From: Methanocaldococcus sp.
GTDB lineage: Archaea; AGJL01; Methanococci; Methanococcales; Methanocaldococcaceae
Assembly (NCBI RefSeq): GCF_024490875.1
Contig: NZ_JACCLX010000041.1
Location: 36,159 to 100,158 of the forward strand
Length of the DNA: 64,000 nt
Reading direction: 5' to 3'
Shown: piece after piece, positions 1-10,259 of the stretch
Numbering within the stretch: position 1 is the stretch's first letter
Layout: each line of letters starts with the position of its first letter
Program-made: the position numbers and the translations under genes
Notes under the pieces: generated by a model
The model's database searches: none
Told to the model about the DNA's origin: nothing
The model's input: the letters and a program-made list of their open reading frames with translations, nothing else

Positions 1-1796
1 AAGAGGTTAGTATAAAAGATATTCTAAATCCAAAACCAATTGAAAAAAAGAAAGTTCAATTTAATACTCATGAAGAAGTTATTGAATACTGTGAAAAAGT
101 ATTAAATGAAATTAGTAAAGAAGTAGATGAGCCTTCAGAAAAATTGAATGAATTAGAGAATAGAAAGTCAAGATTATTACAGTTGAAAGATCAAATATCT
201 TACTTAAAAGGTTTAGAATTTGATTTAAAAGATCTTGGTCCTGGAGTTTATATTTATATTGGATGTGGAAGTGTCCCAAAAGAGAAAGTTAATGAATTAA
301 AATCTGAATTAGATAAAGTTACTGAGGAGTATATTGAAGTATTTACAGGAGAAGAATTTGAAAAAGACAATAAGATAAGGGTTCCAATAGTATTTGTTAC
401 ATTAAAAGAAAAACTTGAAAGCGTATTATCCACATTAAGAAAGTTTGAGTTTGAGAGATACGACATAAGTGATATTGAAGGTACTCCAAAAGAGGCATTA
501 CAGAAAATAGAAAGTGAATTGAAGAATATAGAATCTAAAATAAAAAGTTTAATTGAAAAACTTAAATCTTTATCTAAGAAATGGGAAAATAAGTTATTGG
601 TAGTTTATGAACTTCTATCAATAGAAAAAGAAAGAGGAGATGCCTATTCACAATTTGGTAAGACTAATAGAACTTACTACATAGAGGCATGGGTTCCTGC
701 AAAAGATGCTGAAAAAGCTAAGAAAATAATAGAAGAATCCTCAGAAGGTTATGCATTTGTTGAAATATCTGAACCAGATGAGCCAGAAGAAAAGATTCCT
801 GTATTGTTGGATAATCCAAAACCAATTAAACCATTTGAGATGCTTACAGAAATGTATGCTTTACCAAAATATAACGAAGTAGATCCTACATTATTAATAG
901 TTCCTGGTTTCTTACTGTTCTATGGTATTATGCTTACTGATGCGGCATATGGATTATTTTTGACAATAGTTGGATTATGGACTTGGAAAAAAATAGGTAA
1001 GGTTAGTGAAGGTGCTAAAAAACTTGGCTATATATTAACATTGGCTGGAATTTCAACAATTATAATGGGTATTATAACAGGAGGTTATTTAGGAGATTTT
1101 ATGTATGAATTTTTAAATATTGACATATACAAAATGGGATTGGCATTAGTCAATCCACTTGGAGCAAGCACTTTTATTAAAAATGGTCCAATAGCAATAT
1201 TAGAATTCTCAATTGCTGTTGGTTTATTACATTTATTAATTGGATTAATTGTAGGATTTAAAGAGAATATTAAAAAAGGAAATACAGGGGATGCAATAAT
1301 AAATCAAGGAATTTGGATTCTATTAATTCTAGCAATAATATTAGGAGTAATTATCTATTTAGTAACATCAAATATGATAGTAACTATTGGTATAATTGGA
1401 GTAGCCGCATTAATTGCAATAATTGTTTGTGCAATTAAAGGATTTCAAGAAAATGGAATCATGGGAGCACTATTGGGAGCTATGGATATTACTGGTTTCT
1501 TAGGAAATGTTCTATCTTATGCAAGATTGTTGGCTCTCTGTTTGGCTACTGGAGGTTTAGCAATGGCTGTAAATATTATGGCTAAGATTGTTGGTGGTTC
1601 AATACCAATAATAGGAATTATAATTGCCATTATAATACTAATAGGAGGTCATGCATTTAACTTCGTAATGAATGGTTTAGGAGCATTTATACACTCTCTA
1701 AGGTTGCACTATGTAGAGTTCTTTAGTCAGTTTTATGAAGGAGGAGGTAAAAAATTCAGTCCATTTAAGGCAAATAGAGAATATACTACAACATAA
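1..1796 (+). CDS. atpI: A-type ATP synthase subunit I (5' truncated by window edge)
   Basis: Membrane stator subunit of the archaeal A1Ao ATP synthase; it holds the proton or sodium half-channel. The frame is open from base 3, so the N-terminus lies outside the window and an internal ATG at 144 is not the start. The visible part has a soluble alpha/coiled-coil arm (roughly the first 260 residues) followed by about seven hydrophobic segments. Near the end, the SYARLLAL stretch carries the conserved channel arginine typical of the family. The C-terminus ends in a charged tail after a FNFVMNGLGAFIHSLRLHYVEF-like helix. It is first in the I-K-E-C-F-A-B operon and shares direction and short gaps with the next six genes. 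Confidence 0.95.
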   Translation, partial: EVSIKDILNPKPIEKKKVQFNTHEEVIEYCEKVLNEISKEVDEPSEKLNELENRKSRLLQLKDQISYLKGLEFDLKDLGPGVYIYIGCGSVPKEKVNELKSELDKVTEEYIEVFTGEEFEKDNKIRVPIVFVTLKEKLESVLSTLRKFEFERYDISDIEGTPKEALQKIESELKNIESKIKSLIEKLKSLSKKWENKLLVVYELLSIEKERGDAYSQFGKTNRTYYIEAWVPAKDAEKAKKIIEESSEGYAFVEISEPDEPEEKIPVLLDNPKPIKPFEMLTEMYALPKYNEVDPTLLIVPGFLLFYGIMLTDAAYGLFLTIVGLWTWKKIGKVSEGAKKLGYILTLAGISTIIMGIITGGYLGDFMYEFLNIDIYKMGLALVNPLGASTFIKNGPIAILEFSIAVGLLHLLIGLIVGFKENIKKGNTGDAIINQGIWILLILAIILGVIIYLVTSNMIVTIGIIGVAALIAIIVCAIKGFQENGIMGALLGAMDITGFLGNVLSYARLLALCLATGGLAMAVNIMAKIVGGSIPIIGIIIAIIILIGGHAFNFVMNGLGAFIHSLRLHYVEFFSQFYEGGGKKFSPFKANREYTTT

Positions 1797-1852
1797 AATA
1801 TAAAAACAAAAAATACAAATTACAAAATTTAATAAAGATGAGGTGATGTATT

Positions 1853-2509
1853 ATGGTAGATGCTTTACTATTAGGAGCTATTGGTGCTGGTTTGGCAGTT
1901 GGACTTGCAGGATTAGGTTCAGGAATTGGTGCTGGAATTACTGGAGCAAGTGGTGCTGGAGTTGTTGCAGAAGATCCAAATAAGTTTGGTACTGCTATAG
2001 TCTTCCAAGCATTGCCACAGACACAGGGTTTGTATGGATTCTTAGTAGCAATTCTTATTCTGTTTGTTTTTAAAACAGCATCTCCTTGGGCAATGTTTGC
2101 AGCTGGATTGGCAACAGGTTTAGCTGGTTTATCAGCAATTGGTCAGGGTATTGCATCAGCGGCTGGTTTGGGAGCAGTTGCTGAGGACAACAGTATATTT
2201 GGTAAGGCGATGGTTTTCTCTGTCCTTCCAGAGACACAGGCAATTTATGGTTTATTAATCGCTATTCTATTGTTAGTTGGAGTATTTAAAGGAGCTGGAG
2301 CTGTATCAGTTGCTGCCTTAGGTGCAGGGTTTGCAGTTGGGTTTGCAGGTCTCTCTGGTATTGGGCAGGGTATTACTGCTGCAGGGGCTATTGGAGCAAC
2401 AGCAAGAGATCCAGATGCTATGGGTAAAGGGCTTGTTTTAGCAGTTATGCCAGAAACTTTCGCAATCTTTGGGTTGTTAATAGCAATCTTAATCATGCTA
2501 ATGGTATAA
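1853..2509 (+). CDS. atpK: A-type ATP synthase rotor subunit K (triple hairpin)
   Basis: Rotor-ring proteolipid of the A1Ao ATPase, 218 aa. It consists of three tandem two-helix hairpins rather than the single hairpin of most c subunits. Each hairpin repeats a glycine-rich first helix and a second helix with a P(E/Q)T motif. The ion-binding carboxylate is present in hairpins 2 (E127) and 3 (E201), but hairpin 1 has glutamine at the matching place (Q56, LPQTQ). A triplicated subunit with a missing first carboxylate is known from M. jannaschii. A strong GAGGTGAT site precedes the ATG. Confidence 0.96.
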   Translation: MVDALLLGAIGAGLAVGLAGLGSGIGAGITGASGAGVVAEDPNKFGTAIVFQALPQTQGLYGFLVAILILFVFKTASPWAMFAAGLATGLAGLSAIGQGIASAAGLGAVAEDNSIFGKAMVFSVLPETQAIYGLLIAILLLVGVFKGAGAVSVAALGAGFAVGFAGLSGIGQGITAAGAIGATARDPDAMGKGLVLAVMPETFAIFGLLIAILIMLMV

Positions 2510-2590
2510 ACCTTTACCCTCTTTTAAACCTTTTTAAACAATATATAAAATTAACTTTACTTAAAAATTTGATTTTGGTAGGTGAAATTA

Positions 2591-3202
2591 ATGGGAGTGG
2601 ATAAGATAAAATCGAAGATATTAGAAGATGCAAAAGTCGAAGCTGAAAAAATCATTGCTCAGGCTGAAGAAGAAAAAAATAAAATTTTAGAAGAAGCTAA
2701 AAAAGAGGCTGAAAAAAGAAGAGTTGAAATATTAAAAAAAGGGGAGAAAGAGGCTGAAATGGTTAAAAACAGAATAATAGCAGAGGCTAAATTAGAGGCT
2801 AAGAAAAAGTTATTAGAGGCTAAAGAAGAGATCATTAATATGGCTATTAACAAATTAAAAGAAGAACTCCACAAATTACCAGAACAACCAGATTATAAAG
2901 ATAAACTCATCAAATTAATAAAAGATGGGGCAATATCATTAGGTGGCGGAGAATTAGTTGTAAGATTAAACAGAAGAGATATGGAACTTATTGACGATGC
3001 TACATTGTGGGACTTAGAAAAAGAAATTGAAAATGTAACGAAAAAAGTGACTGTATTAAAAAAAGGAAAGCCTGTAAATATTATAGGTGGATGCATAATA
3101 GAAACATCTGATGGATTAAAATCATTAGATAACAGCTTAGAGGCAATATTTGAAAGGAACTTAAATATAATTAGAGCGAAAGTTACAGAGAAGTTATTCT
3201 AA
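2591..3202 (+). CDS. atpE: A-type ATP synthase subunit E (peripheral stalk)
   Basis: Peripheral-stalk subunit, 203 aa from the ATG at 2591, which sits 6 nt after AGGTGA; a GTG at 2582 overlaps that site and is less likely. The first ~100 residues are a long charged helix rich in Lys, Glu and Ala with heptad character (right-handed coiled coil of the EH stalk). The C-terminal half is a globular domain that contacts the A/B head. It sits between atpK and atpC in family order; no subunit H gene is visible in the window. Confidence 0.93.
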   Translation: MGVDKIKSKILEDAKVEAEKIIAQAEEEKNKILEEAKKEAEKRRVEILKKGEKEAEMVKNRIIAEAKLEAKKKLLEAKEEIINMAINKLKEELHKLPEQPDYKDKLIKLIKDGAISLGGGELVVRLNRRDMELIDDATLWDLEKEIENVTKKVTVLKKGKPVNIIGGCIIETSDGLKSLDNSLEAIFERNLNIIRAKVTEKLF

Positions 3203-3215
3203 AAGGTGATGCCTA

Positions 3216-4418
3216 ATGGCGTTTGATAATATTGGGATATTATTAAACTTAAAAACACTTTATTCAACTTTAATGACGTATTTTGATAATCCTTTAACTA
3301 TACTTATTGTTATTGCAACTATAGTTATTGTTGTTACTGTAATTGTTTGGATAGTAAAGATGGTTATTGATCTGGCACCTTATGCCTATGTAAATGCGAG
3401 AATAAGAAGTAAAGAGGCAAAATTATTGGACAATACGAAATTAAATGAATTAATAGAGTCAGGAAGTTTAGAAGAAATGATCGGCATATTAGAAGATACT
3501 GACTATGGGCAATATATTAGTGAAGTTTTAAATGAGTTAAAGGATCCTATTGCAGTTGAAAAAGCCTTAGATATGTATTTGGCTGATTTATATAATTTAA
3601 TATTCAATATCTCACCAGAAAGTGCTAAAAATATTTTAAAAGTATTTTCTAAAAAGTTTGACATTAAAAATATAAAAACATTAATTAGAGCCAAATATTA
3701 TGGATTAAATGCTGAGGAAACTTACTCCTTATTAATTCCATTAGGAAATATTCCTATTGAAAAACTAAAAGAATTATCTGAGGCAAAAACAGTTGAAGAA
3801 GTTGTTAGAGGTTTAGATGGAACAGAGTATTTTAAAGTGTTGCAGGAAGAATTGTCAAACTATGAGCAAACTTCTAGTATAACAGGGCTTGAGTTGGCAT
3901 TAGATAGATACTACTTAAATGAATTAAGAAAAGTTATGATGATAGAAGGTAAGGAAGAAGATTTATTTAGAGAATTTATAGGAACCTTAATTGATGTTGA
4001 AAACTTAAAGGTTATATTAAAAGGAAAAGCAGATGGACTATCTGCAGATGAATTAAGTAAATATGTTTCTTTAAGCGGTTATGAACTTCCAGAATGGAAA
4101 TTAAAAGACTTAATGAGTGCTGAAGGGATAGAAGGAATATTAAGTGGCTTAGAAGGAACAAGTTATGCAAATGTATTATCAGAGTATATGGAAGAATTTG
4201 AAAAGACGAAGTCAGTATTTACTTTTGAAAAGGCATTAGATAGATTCATATTAGAGAAAGGTAAAAAACTATCTGTGAGAAAACCCTTTGGTGTAGGTCC
4301 AATTATTGGATTGATTGTTAGCAAAGAGCTCGAAGTTAAAAACCTTAAAGCAATAATTAAAGGTAAAATAGAAAACTTAAAACCTGATGAAATTAGACGT
4401 TTGCTCATATCCTTATAG
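3216..4418 (+). CDS. atpC: A-type ATP synthase subunit C
   Basis: Central socket subunit, V-type d homologue, that couples the rotor stalk to the proteolipid ring. The protein is 400 aa, somewhat longer than the ~350-380 aa common in the family, because an N-terminal hydrophobic segment (residues ~27-50, ILIVIATIVIVVTVIVW) precedes the soluble part. The body shows three repeated helical modules with LE.AL.D.Y/F and NLK.IIKGK motifs, as expected for this threefold pseudo-symmetric fold. AGGTGATG precedes the ATG, and it lies 13 nt after atpE. Confidence 0.92.
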   Translation: MAFDNIGILLNLKTLYSTLMTYFDNPLTILIVIATIVIVVTVIVWIVKMVIDLAPYAYVNARIRSKEAKLLDNTKLNELIESGSLEEMIGILEDTDYGQYISEVLNELKDPIAVEKALDMYLADLYNLIFNISPESAKNILKVFSKKFDIKNIKTLIRAKYYGLNAEETYSLLIPLGNIPIEKLKELSEAKTVEEVVRGLDGTEYFKVLQEELSNYEQTSSITGLELALDRYYLNELRKVMMIEGKEEDLFREFIGTLIDVENLKVILKGKADGLSADELSKYVSLSGYELPEWKLKDLMSAEGIEGILSGLEGTSYANVLSEYMEEFEKTKSVFTFEKALDRFILEKGKKLSVRKPFGVGPIIGLIVSKELEVKNLKAIIKGKIENLKPDEIRRLLISL

Positions 4419-4428
4419 GTGAGATATT

Positions 4429-4725
4429 ATGAAAATAGGTGTTATTGGTGATAGAGAAACAGCCACAGGATTTAGATTGGCTGGATTAACTGATGTTTAT
4501 GAAGTTAAAAATAAGGAAGAGGCGATTAAAGCTCTAAAAGATCTTGAAAATAATGATAATATTGCATTCATTATTATAACAGAGAGAATTGCTGAAAATT
4601 TAAAAGATGAAATAAAAAATATAAACAAGTATATTGTTGAAATTCCTGATAAATATGGAAAAATTGAGAGAGTTGATCCTATTAAAGAATTGATTAGAAA
4701 AGCTATTGGAGTTACTATAAAATAA
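4429..4725 (+). CDS. atpF: A-type ATP synthase subunit F
   Basis: Small central-stalk subunit, 98 aa, a normal length. It opens with KIGVIGDRETATGFRLAG, the conserved Rossmann-like start of archaeal and vacuolar F subunits, and has the IIITERIAE strand and PIKELIRKAIG C-terminal helix. It lies between atpC (10-nt gap) and atpA and is preceded by AGGTGAG. Confidence 0.95.
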   Translation: MKIGVIGDRETATGFRLAGLTDVYEVKNKEEAIKALKDLENNDNIAFIIITERIAENLKDEIKNINKYIVEIPDKYGKIERVDPIKELIRKAIGVTIK

Positions 4726-4752
4726 AGTTATAACTGTAAAGAGGTCGATAAT

Positions 4753-6516
4753 ATGTCAGTTGTTGGGAAGATTATTAAAATAGCAGGACCTGTCGTAGTT
4801 GCAGAAGGAATGAAAGGAGCACAAATGTATGAAGTCGTTAAAGTAGGAGAAGAAAAATTAACCGGAGAAATTATTCAATTGCAAGATGATAAGGCAGTTA
4901 TTCAGGTTTATGAAGAAACCACAGGAATTAAACCAGGAGAACCTGTTGTTGGTACTGGATCTCCTTTGTCTGTTGAATTAGGGCCAGGAATGTTAAGAGC
5001 AATGTACGATGGTATTCAGAGACCATTAACAGCAATTGAAGAAAAAACTGGATCTATCTTTATTCCAAGAGGTGTTGATGTTCCAGCATTACCAAGAGAC
5101 ATAAAATGGGAATTTAAGCCAGTTGTAAATGAAGGAGATTATGTAGAAGAAGGAGATATTATTGGAACTGTTGATGAAACTCCATCAATAGTTCATAAAG
5201 TATTAGTATCTGTTGGAGTTAAAGGAAAAATAGTTGAAATAAAGGAAGGAAAATTTACTGTTGAGGAAACAGTTGCAGTAGTTGAATTAGAAAATGGAGA
5301 AAGGAAAGAACTAACTATGATGCAAAAGTGGCCTGTAAGAAAAGGGAGACCATATAAAGAAAAGTTACCTCCAAAAATCCCAATGATTACGGGGCAGAGA
5401 GTTGAAGATACATTCTTTACATTAGCAAAAGGAGGAACAGCAGCAATTCCTGGACCATTTGGTTCAGGAAAGACAGTTACTCAGCATCAGTTGGCTAAGT
5501 GGTCTGATGCTGATGTTGTCGTTTATATTGGATGTGGAGAAAGAGGAAACGAGATGACAGAGGTTATTGAAGAATTCCCACACTTGGAAGATATTAGAAC
5601 TGGAAATAAGTTAATGGATAGAACTGTATTGATAGCAAATACTTCAAACATGCCTGTAGCAGCAAGAGAAGCATCAATTTATACAGGAGTTACAATTGCA
5701 GAGTACTTTAGAGATATGGGATATGGAGTTTTATTAACAGCAGATTCTACATCAAGATGGGCAGAGGCTATGAGGGAAATCTCTGGGAGATTAGAAGAGA
5801 TGCCAGGGGAAGAAGGATATCCAGCATACTTAGCGTCAAGATTGGCACAGTTTTATGAAAGAGCAGGAAGCGTCGTATGTTTAGGACAAGATAATAGAAA
5901 AGGATTCGTTTCAATTGTTGGAGCTGTCTCACCACCAGGAGGAGATTTCTCAGAACCTGTTACCTCAAACACTCTAAGAATTGTTAAGGTATTTTGGGCA
6001 TTGGATGCTAACTTAGCAAGAAGAAGACACTTCCCAGCAATAAACTGGTTGCAGAGTTATTCATTATATATTGACGATGTTACAGATTGGTGGCATAAAA
6101 ATACAGGACCAGATTGGAGACAGCTAAGAGATGAAGCTATGAGTTTATTACAGAAAGAGGCTGAACTTCAAGAGATCGTTCAGTTAGTTGGACCAGATGC
6201 ATTGCCAGATAGAGAAAGGGTTATCTTAGAAGTAGCAAGAATGTTAAGAGAAGATTTCTTACAGCAAGATGCATTTGATGAAGTAGATACTTACTGTCCT
6301 CCAATGAAGCAATACTTAATGTTAAAGATAATTATGACCTTCTACCAAGAAGCATTGAAGGCTGTTGAAAGAGGAGTAGATCCATCTAAAATATTAAAAG
6401 TTTCAGTTAAACAAGATATTGCAAGAATGAAATATATTCCACACGAAGAATTTATAAATGTTAAATCAAAAGAAATCTTAGAGAAAATTAAAAATGAATT
6501 GGGATCCTTACAATAA
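4753..6516 (+). CDS. atpA: A-type ATP synthase catalytic subunit A
   Basis: Catalytic subunit of the A1 head, 587 aa. The beta-barrel N-terminal domain is followed by the ~90-residue non-homologous insertion typical of A subunits. The P-loop GPFGSGKT is at residues 234-241, and the GERGNEM and SxRAEAMRE-like segments follow (here [19 protein letters not shown]). No intein interrupts the gene. It hydrolyses or makes ATP in alternation with subunit B. AGAGGTCG precedes the ATG. Confidence 0.97.
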   Translation: MSVVGKIIKIAGPVVVAEGMKGAQMYEVVKVGEEKLTGEIIQLQDDKAVIQVYEETTGIKPGEPVVGTGSPLSVELGPGMLRAMYDGIQRPLTAIEEKTGSIFIPRGVDVPALPRDIKWEFKPVVNEGDYVEEGDIIGTVDETPSIVHKVLVSVGVKGKIVEIKEGKFTVEETVAVVELENGERKELTMMQKWPVRKGRPYKEKLPPKIPMITGQRVEDTFFTLAKGGTAAIPGPFGSGKTVTQHQLAKWSDADVVVYIGCGERGNEMTEVIEEFPHLEDIRTGNKLMDRTVLIANTSNMPVAAREASIYTGVTIAEYFRDMGYGVLLTADSTSRWAEAMREISGRLEEMPGEEGYPAYLASRLAQFYERAGSVVCLGQDNRKGFVSIVGAVSPPGGDFSEPVTSNTLRIVKVFWALDANLARRRHFPAINWLQSYSLYIDDVTDWWHKNTGPDWRQLRDEAMSLLQKEAELQEIVQLVGPDALPDRERVILEVARMLREDFLQQDAFDEVDTYCPPMKQYLMLKIIMTFYQEALKAVERGVDPSKILKVSVKQDIARMKYIPHEEFINVKSKEILEKIKNELGSLQ

Positions 6517-6566
6517 TTTAAACCTATTTAATTTTTTTATAAAAACTTTTTATTGAGGTGATGACT

Positions 6567-7967
6567 TTGGCAACATCTGCTATAGAGTATTCATCAGTTA
6601 AAAGTATTGCAGGACCTTTGTTAATTGTAGAGGGAGTAGAAGGAGCAGCATATGGGGAGATAGTTGAAGTTATATGTCCTGATGGAGAAAAGAGAATGGG
6701 ACAAGTTTTAGAGGCAAGAGAAGGTTTAGCAGTAGTTCAGGTTTTTGAGGGAACTACTGGGTTGAGTACAAATCAAACAAAAGTAAGATTTACAGGAAAA
6801 ACTGCTAAGATTGGAGTATCAATGGAAATGTTAGGAAGAATATTTAACGGAAGAGGAAAACCTATTGATGGAGGACCTGAAATAGTTCCAGAAAAAGAAT
6901 TAGATATTAATGGGTATCCACTAAATCCAGTTTCAAGAAAAGTTCCAAGTGATTTCATCCAGACAGGAATTTCAACAATCGATGGAATGAACACTCTCGT
7001 TAGAGGGCAGAAATTACCGATATTCTCAGGTTCTGGATTACCACATAATCAGTTGGCAGCTCAGATTGCAAGACAGGCAAAAGTTAGAGGAGAAGGAGAA
7101 AAGTTTGCTGTCGTCTTTGCAGCTATGGGTATTACCTCAGAAGAGGCTAACTATTTCATGGAAGAATTTAGAAAAACTGGTGCATTAGAGAGAGCTGTTG
7201 TCTTTATAAACTTAGCTAACGACCCATCAATTGAAAGAATATTAACTCCAAGACTTGCTTTAACTGTCGCTGAATATTTAGCTTATGAAAAAGATATGCA
7301 CGTTCTCGTTATCTTAACTGATATGACAAACTACTGTGAGGCTTTAAGAGAAATCTCCGCCGCAAGAAACGAGGTTCCAGGAAGAAGAGGATATCCAGGT
7401 TACATGTATACTGACTTAGCTACAATCTATGAAAGAGCAGGAAGAGTTAAAGGTAGAAATGGAACAATAACTCAAATTCCAATCTTAACAATGCCTCATG
7501 ATGATATAACACACCCAATTCCTGACTTAACAGGATATATTACAGAGGGACAAATTGTATTGTCAAGAGAATTACATAGAAAAGGTATCTATCCGCCAGT
7601 AGATGTCCTTCCATCATTGTCAAGATTAGCTGGAAATGGACAAGGACCAGGTAAAACAAGAGAAGACCATAAAAAAGTAGTTAACCAAGCATATGCGGCA
7701 TATGCAGAAGGTAGAAGTTTAAGAGACTTAGTTGCAGTCGTTGGGGAAGAGGCATTAACAGACAGAGATAGAGCATACTTAAAATTCGCTGACGAATTTG
7801 AAAAGAGATTTGTTAAACAGGGAATAGATGAAGATAGAAGTATTGAGGAAACTCTTGACTTGTTGTGGGAGTTGTTAGCAATATTACCAGAAGAAGAGTT
7901 GAAGAGAGTAGATAGAGAATTAATTGAAAAATACCATCCAAAGTATAGGAAAAAACAAAATCAATAA
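6567..7967 (+). CDS. atpB: A-type ATP synthase subunit B
   Basis: Non-catalytic nucleotide-binding subunit of the A1 head, 466 aa. It has the beta-barrel domain, then [13 protein letters not shown] in place of a true P-loop, as normal for B subunits, and the PSLSRL and GPGKTREDH segments. Start choice: GTG 6558 and ATG 6561 lie inside the GAGGTGAT ribosome site, so the TTG at 6567, ~6 nt downstream, is the better start; this is an inference. It is the last gene of the visible operon. Subunit D is not adjacent and must be encoded elsewhere. Confidence 0.95.
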   Translation: MATSAIEYSSVKSIAGPLLIVEGVEGAAYGEIVEVICPDGEKRMGQVLEAREGLAVVQVFEGTTGLSTNQTKVRFTGKTAKIGVSMEMLGRIFNGRGKPIDGGPEIVPEKELDINGYPLNPVSRKVPSDFIQTGISTIDGMNTLVRGQKLPIFSGSGLPHNQLAAQIARQAKVRGEGEKFAVVFAAMGITSEEANYFMEEFRKTGALERAVVFINLANDPSIERILTPRLALTVAEYLAYEKDMHVLVILTDMTNYCEALREISAARNEVPGRRGYPGYMYTDLATIYERAGRVKGRNGTITQIPILTMPHDDITHPIPDLTGYITEGQIVLSRELHRKGIYPPVDVLPSLSRLAGNGQGPGKTREDHKKVVNQAYAAYAEGRSLRDLVAVVGEEALTDRDRAYLKFADEFEKRFVKQGIDEDRSIEETLDLLWELLAILPEEELKRVDRELIEKYHPKYRKKQNQ

Positions 7968-7986
7968 TTCTTAAATCTATTTAATT

Positions 7987-8367
7987 TTATATTTCATCTT
8001 CAAACTCTACTGTTACATTTTTTATATTAAATTCTTTACCTCCAGATAGTTTTAATCTCATACTGTTACACTTTGGGCAGTATATTTCAAATTCATCTAC
8101 TATTTTTACATCCCCTTCATAACCACAATCTAAGCATTTACATTTTGGTTTTATAAATTCAACATTAATTTTAGCCCCTTTACAGACAGTTCCCTCTGCA
8201 ATAACATCAAAAGCAAATTTTAACTGTTCAACATTTATAAAAGTTAATTCTCCTATTTCTAAGTTTATTTCACTAACTTTTTTTATCTTTCTACCTTTTT
8301 CTTCTTCTTTTTTTATACTATTTAAAATAGCATCAAGCATTGCCGTAGCATAAGATAATTCGTGCAT
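7987..8367 (-). CDS. hypA: Hydrogenase nickel-insertion protein HypA
   Basis: Nickel chaperone for [NiFe]-hydrogenase maturation, 126 aa. The start at 8367 gives the invariant MHEL N-terminus, whose His2 is a nickel ligand; an upstream in-frame codon would bury it. The C-terminal half carries a zinc site with CxxC (CKCLDC) and CPKC. It is convergent with atpB and lies 16 nt downstream of the next minus-strand gene, so they are probably cotranscribed. Confidence 0.94.
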   Translation of the reverse strand: MHELSYATAMLDAILNSIKKEEEKGRKIKKVSEINLEIGELTFINVEQLKFAFDVIAEGTVCKGAKINVEFIKPKCKCLDCGYEGDVKIVDEFEIYCPKCNSMRLKLSGGKEFNIKNVTVEFEDEI

Positions 8368-8383
8368 ATTTATCCCAAATTTT

Positions 8384-8836
8384 TTATTCAACTAAAAAAC
8401 ATTCTTTAATAATTTCTTTAACTTTTTCTTCTTTATTTTTTGGAGAGAATATTTTAAAGTTAAAAACTACCCTAATGATATCATCTCCATCCATAACTTT
8501 ACATTTTCCTAAATAAGCCTTTTGCTTATCAAATCTAACATAAAATTTGTTATCCTCTATTCTAAGATGTAAATCTTTTTTTAATTTATTTATATTTCTC
8601 TCATCTGACTTTATTAAATCTATAATATGATTAAATATTTTTTTAGCCTCTTTACCTTCTACACTTACATTTATAATTTTTATTGGATTCCTAAAATAAC
8701 CCTCTGTCTCTATCACATCTAAGTTTATTTTTTCCTCATCAACATCCTCTGGAATAAAAAATTCTATAGCCTCTAAAACTTTATCTTCATCTTCGGTAGC
8801 ATGAACTATAGCACTAATTTTTATAGAATTAAGCAT
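8384..8836 (-). CDS. RNA-binding, exosome-subunit-like protein
   Basis: Conserved archaeal protein of 150 aa resembling the COG1325/PF01877 family, often described as RNA-binding or exosome-linked. What is visible: an alpha/beta domain starting IKISAIVHATEDEDKVLEAI and a second half with LHLRIEDNKFYVRFDKQKAYLG. No catalytic motif is seen. It lies upstream of hypA on the same strand. The functional link to RNA is family knowledge only. Confidence 0.75.
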   Translation of the reverse strand: MLNSIKISAIVHATEDEDKVLEAIEFFIPEDVDEEKINLDVIETEGYFRNPIKIINVSVEGKEAKKIFNHIIDLIKSDERNINKLKKDLHLRIEDNKFYVRFDKQKAYLGKCKVMDGDDIIRVVFNFKIFSPKNKEEKVKEIIKECFLVE

Positions 8837-8911
8837 ATATTAACACCCATAACAGTTGTTTTAAAGATTAAAATACTTTAAAAATAAAAGTTTAAAATAA
8901 AAATTATTTGG

Positions 8912-9178
8912 TTATGGTTTTGCTAAAACAATCTCTATTGTTGAAACATTAACCTCTCTACCGTCTGGATTTTTTACCTTGTCAGTTCCTATTTCTATTT
9001 TTTTAATTTTAATATCTTTGATAAATCTGTTTTTTATCATCTCTGCAACATCTACTGCCTTATTAATTGCTTTCCCTCTCGCCTTTATTACTACTTCGTC
9101 ATTATTTGTCAATTGTGTTAAAACTGCTAAAACATAGTTCATCACTGGCTTCTTCCCTATTAATACTACATTGTCCAT
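8912..9178 (-). CDS. albA: DNA/RNA-binding chromatin protein Alba
   Basis: Abundant archaeal nucleoid protein, 88 aa. The sequence follows the family closely: [19 protein letters not shown], then the RGKAI motif with the lysine region used for DNA contact, and a C-terminal strand [10 protein letters not shown]. It is a single gene on the minus strand with AT-rich flanks. Confidence 0.93.
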   Translation of the reverse strand: MDNVVLIGKKPVMNYVLAVLTQLTNNDEVVIKARGKAINKAVDVAEMIKNRFIKDIKIKKIEIGTDKVKNPDGREVNVSTIEIVLAKP

Positions 9179-9249
9179 ACTCTCAACCTTTTGTATGTTT
9201 TTATTATAATAATGTAGAAATAAACAATTACCTATTTATATTTTTCATC

Positions 9250-9328
9250 GAAACTTTTAGTAAAAGTTTCATCACCATAGGGCTCCGCCTTATTGGTATA
9301 CCCTTGGGGAGTATAGTAATAGAGGGTT
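9250..9328. repeat. Palindrome and GC-richer tract between galE-like gene and albA
   Basis: The short intergenic stretch holds a perfect 9-bp inverted repeat with a 3-nt loop (GAAACTTTT / AAAAGTTTC, 9250-9258 and 9262-9270). A GC-richer tract follows (GGGCTCCGCC, then TATACCC...GGGAGTATA). It resembles a small dispersed intergenic element or a transcript-end hairpin of the minus-strand epimerase gene; the window alone cannot distinguish these. Confidence 0.45.
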
Positions 9329-10243
9329 TTACCTTTTAAGGTTTTTCATCCAATTAACAACTCTCTTTATCCCCTCTCTTAAATCAGTTTCTGGTTTCCA
9401 GCCCAATGATTTAGCTTTTTCTATATTTAAGTAAATTCTATAAATTTCTCCCTCTCTTGGTTTGTCATAAATTGGATTTCCTTTAAAACCTATTTCATTT
9501 TTTATAATATTATAAAGTTCATTTATAGAAGTTTCTTTACCAGTTCCTATATTAACTATCTCATTTTTCCAATTAAATGCCATTAGGTTGGCTTTAACGA
9601 CATCTTTGACATATACAAAATCTCTTGTTTGAGTCCCATCTCCAAAAATAATAGGACTTTGATTCTTTAACATTCTATCTATAAAGATACTAATAACTCC
9701 CGCCTCCCCTTTTGGATCTTGCCTTTCCCCATATACATTTGAATATCTTAAAATACAATATTTCAATCCATACAATCTATTGTATAATTTTATATACTCT
9801 TCTCCACAGTATTTACTTAAACCATAAGGAGATAATGGATTTATTGGATGATTTTCATCTACTGGGAGATAGTTTGGTTCTCCATAAACTGCTCCTCCAG
9901 AAGAAGCAAAGATTATTTTATTAATGTCATATTTTCTCATAAACTCTAATAAATTTAATGTTCCTATGATATTAATATCAGCATCATATATTGGATTTTC
10001 TATAGATATTCTTACATTTATTTGAGCAGATTGATGAATAACTAATTCTAAATCTTTAAAATTGATTTTTTCATCTAAATCTTTATTTCTTATATCTGCA
10101 TTAACAAACTCTGCCTTAGGATTTATATTATCTTTATTTCCAGTAGTTAAATTATCTAAAATTATAACATCATAGTTTTTTTTAATAAGTTCATCCACTA
10201 TATGACTACCAATAAAACCTGCCCCACCAGTAACTAATATCAT
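9329..10243 (-). CDS. NAD-dependent sugar epimerase (UDP-glucose 4-epimerase family)
   Basis: Extended short-chain dehydrogenase of 304 aa, probably interconverting UDP-sugars for surface glycans. The N-terminus has the Rossmann motif TGGAGFIGSH. The catalytic SSGGAVYG serine region and the YGLSKYCGE motif (YxxxK) are intact, and an FVYVKDV substrate motif is present. The start at 10243 follows GGTGGAAATA and puts the Rossmann strand right at the N-terminus. The exact sugar specificity cannot be read. Confidence 0.88.
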   Translation of the reverse strand: MILVTGGAGFIGSHIVDELIKKNYDVIILDNLTTGNKDNINPKAEFVNADIRNKDLDEKINFKDLELVIHQSAQINVRISIENPIYDADINIIGTLNLLEFMRKYDINKIIFASSGGAVYGEPNYLPVDENHPINPLSPYGLSKYCGEEYIKLYNRLYGLKYCILRYSNVYGERQDPKGEAGVISIFIDRMLKNQSPIIFGDGTQTRDFVYVKDVVKANLMAFNWKNEIVNIGTGKETSINELYNIIKNEIGFKGNPIYDKPREGEIYRIYLNIEKAKSLGWKPETDLREGIKRVVNWMKNLKR

Positions 10244-10259
10244 TATTTCCACCAAAAAA

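Noticed and set aside
6558..6566. GTG/ATG start for atpB
   Set aside because: These codons lie within the GAGGTGAT ribosome site; the TTG six bases later has normal spacing.
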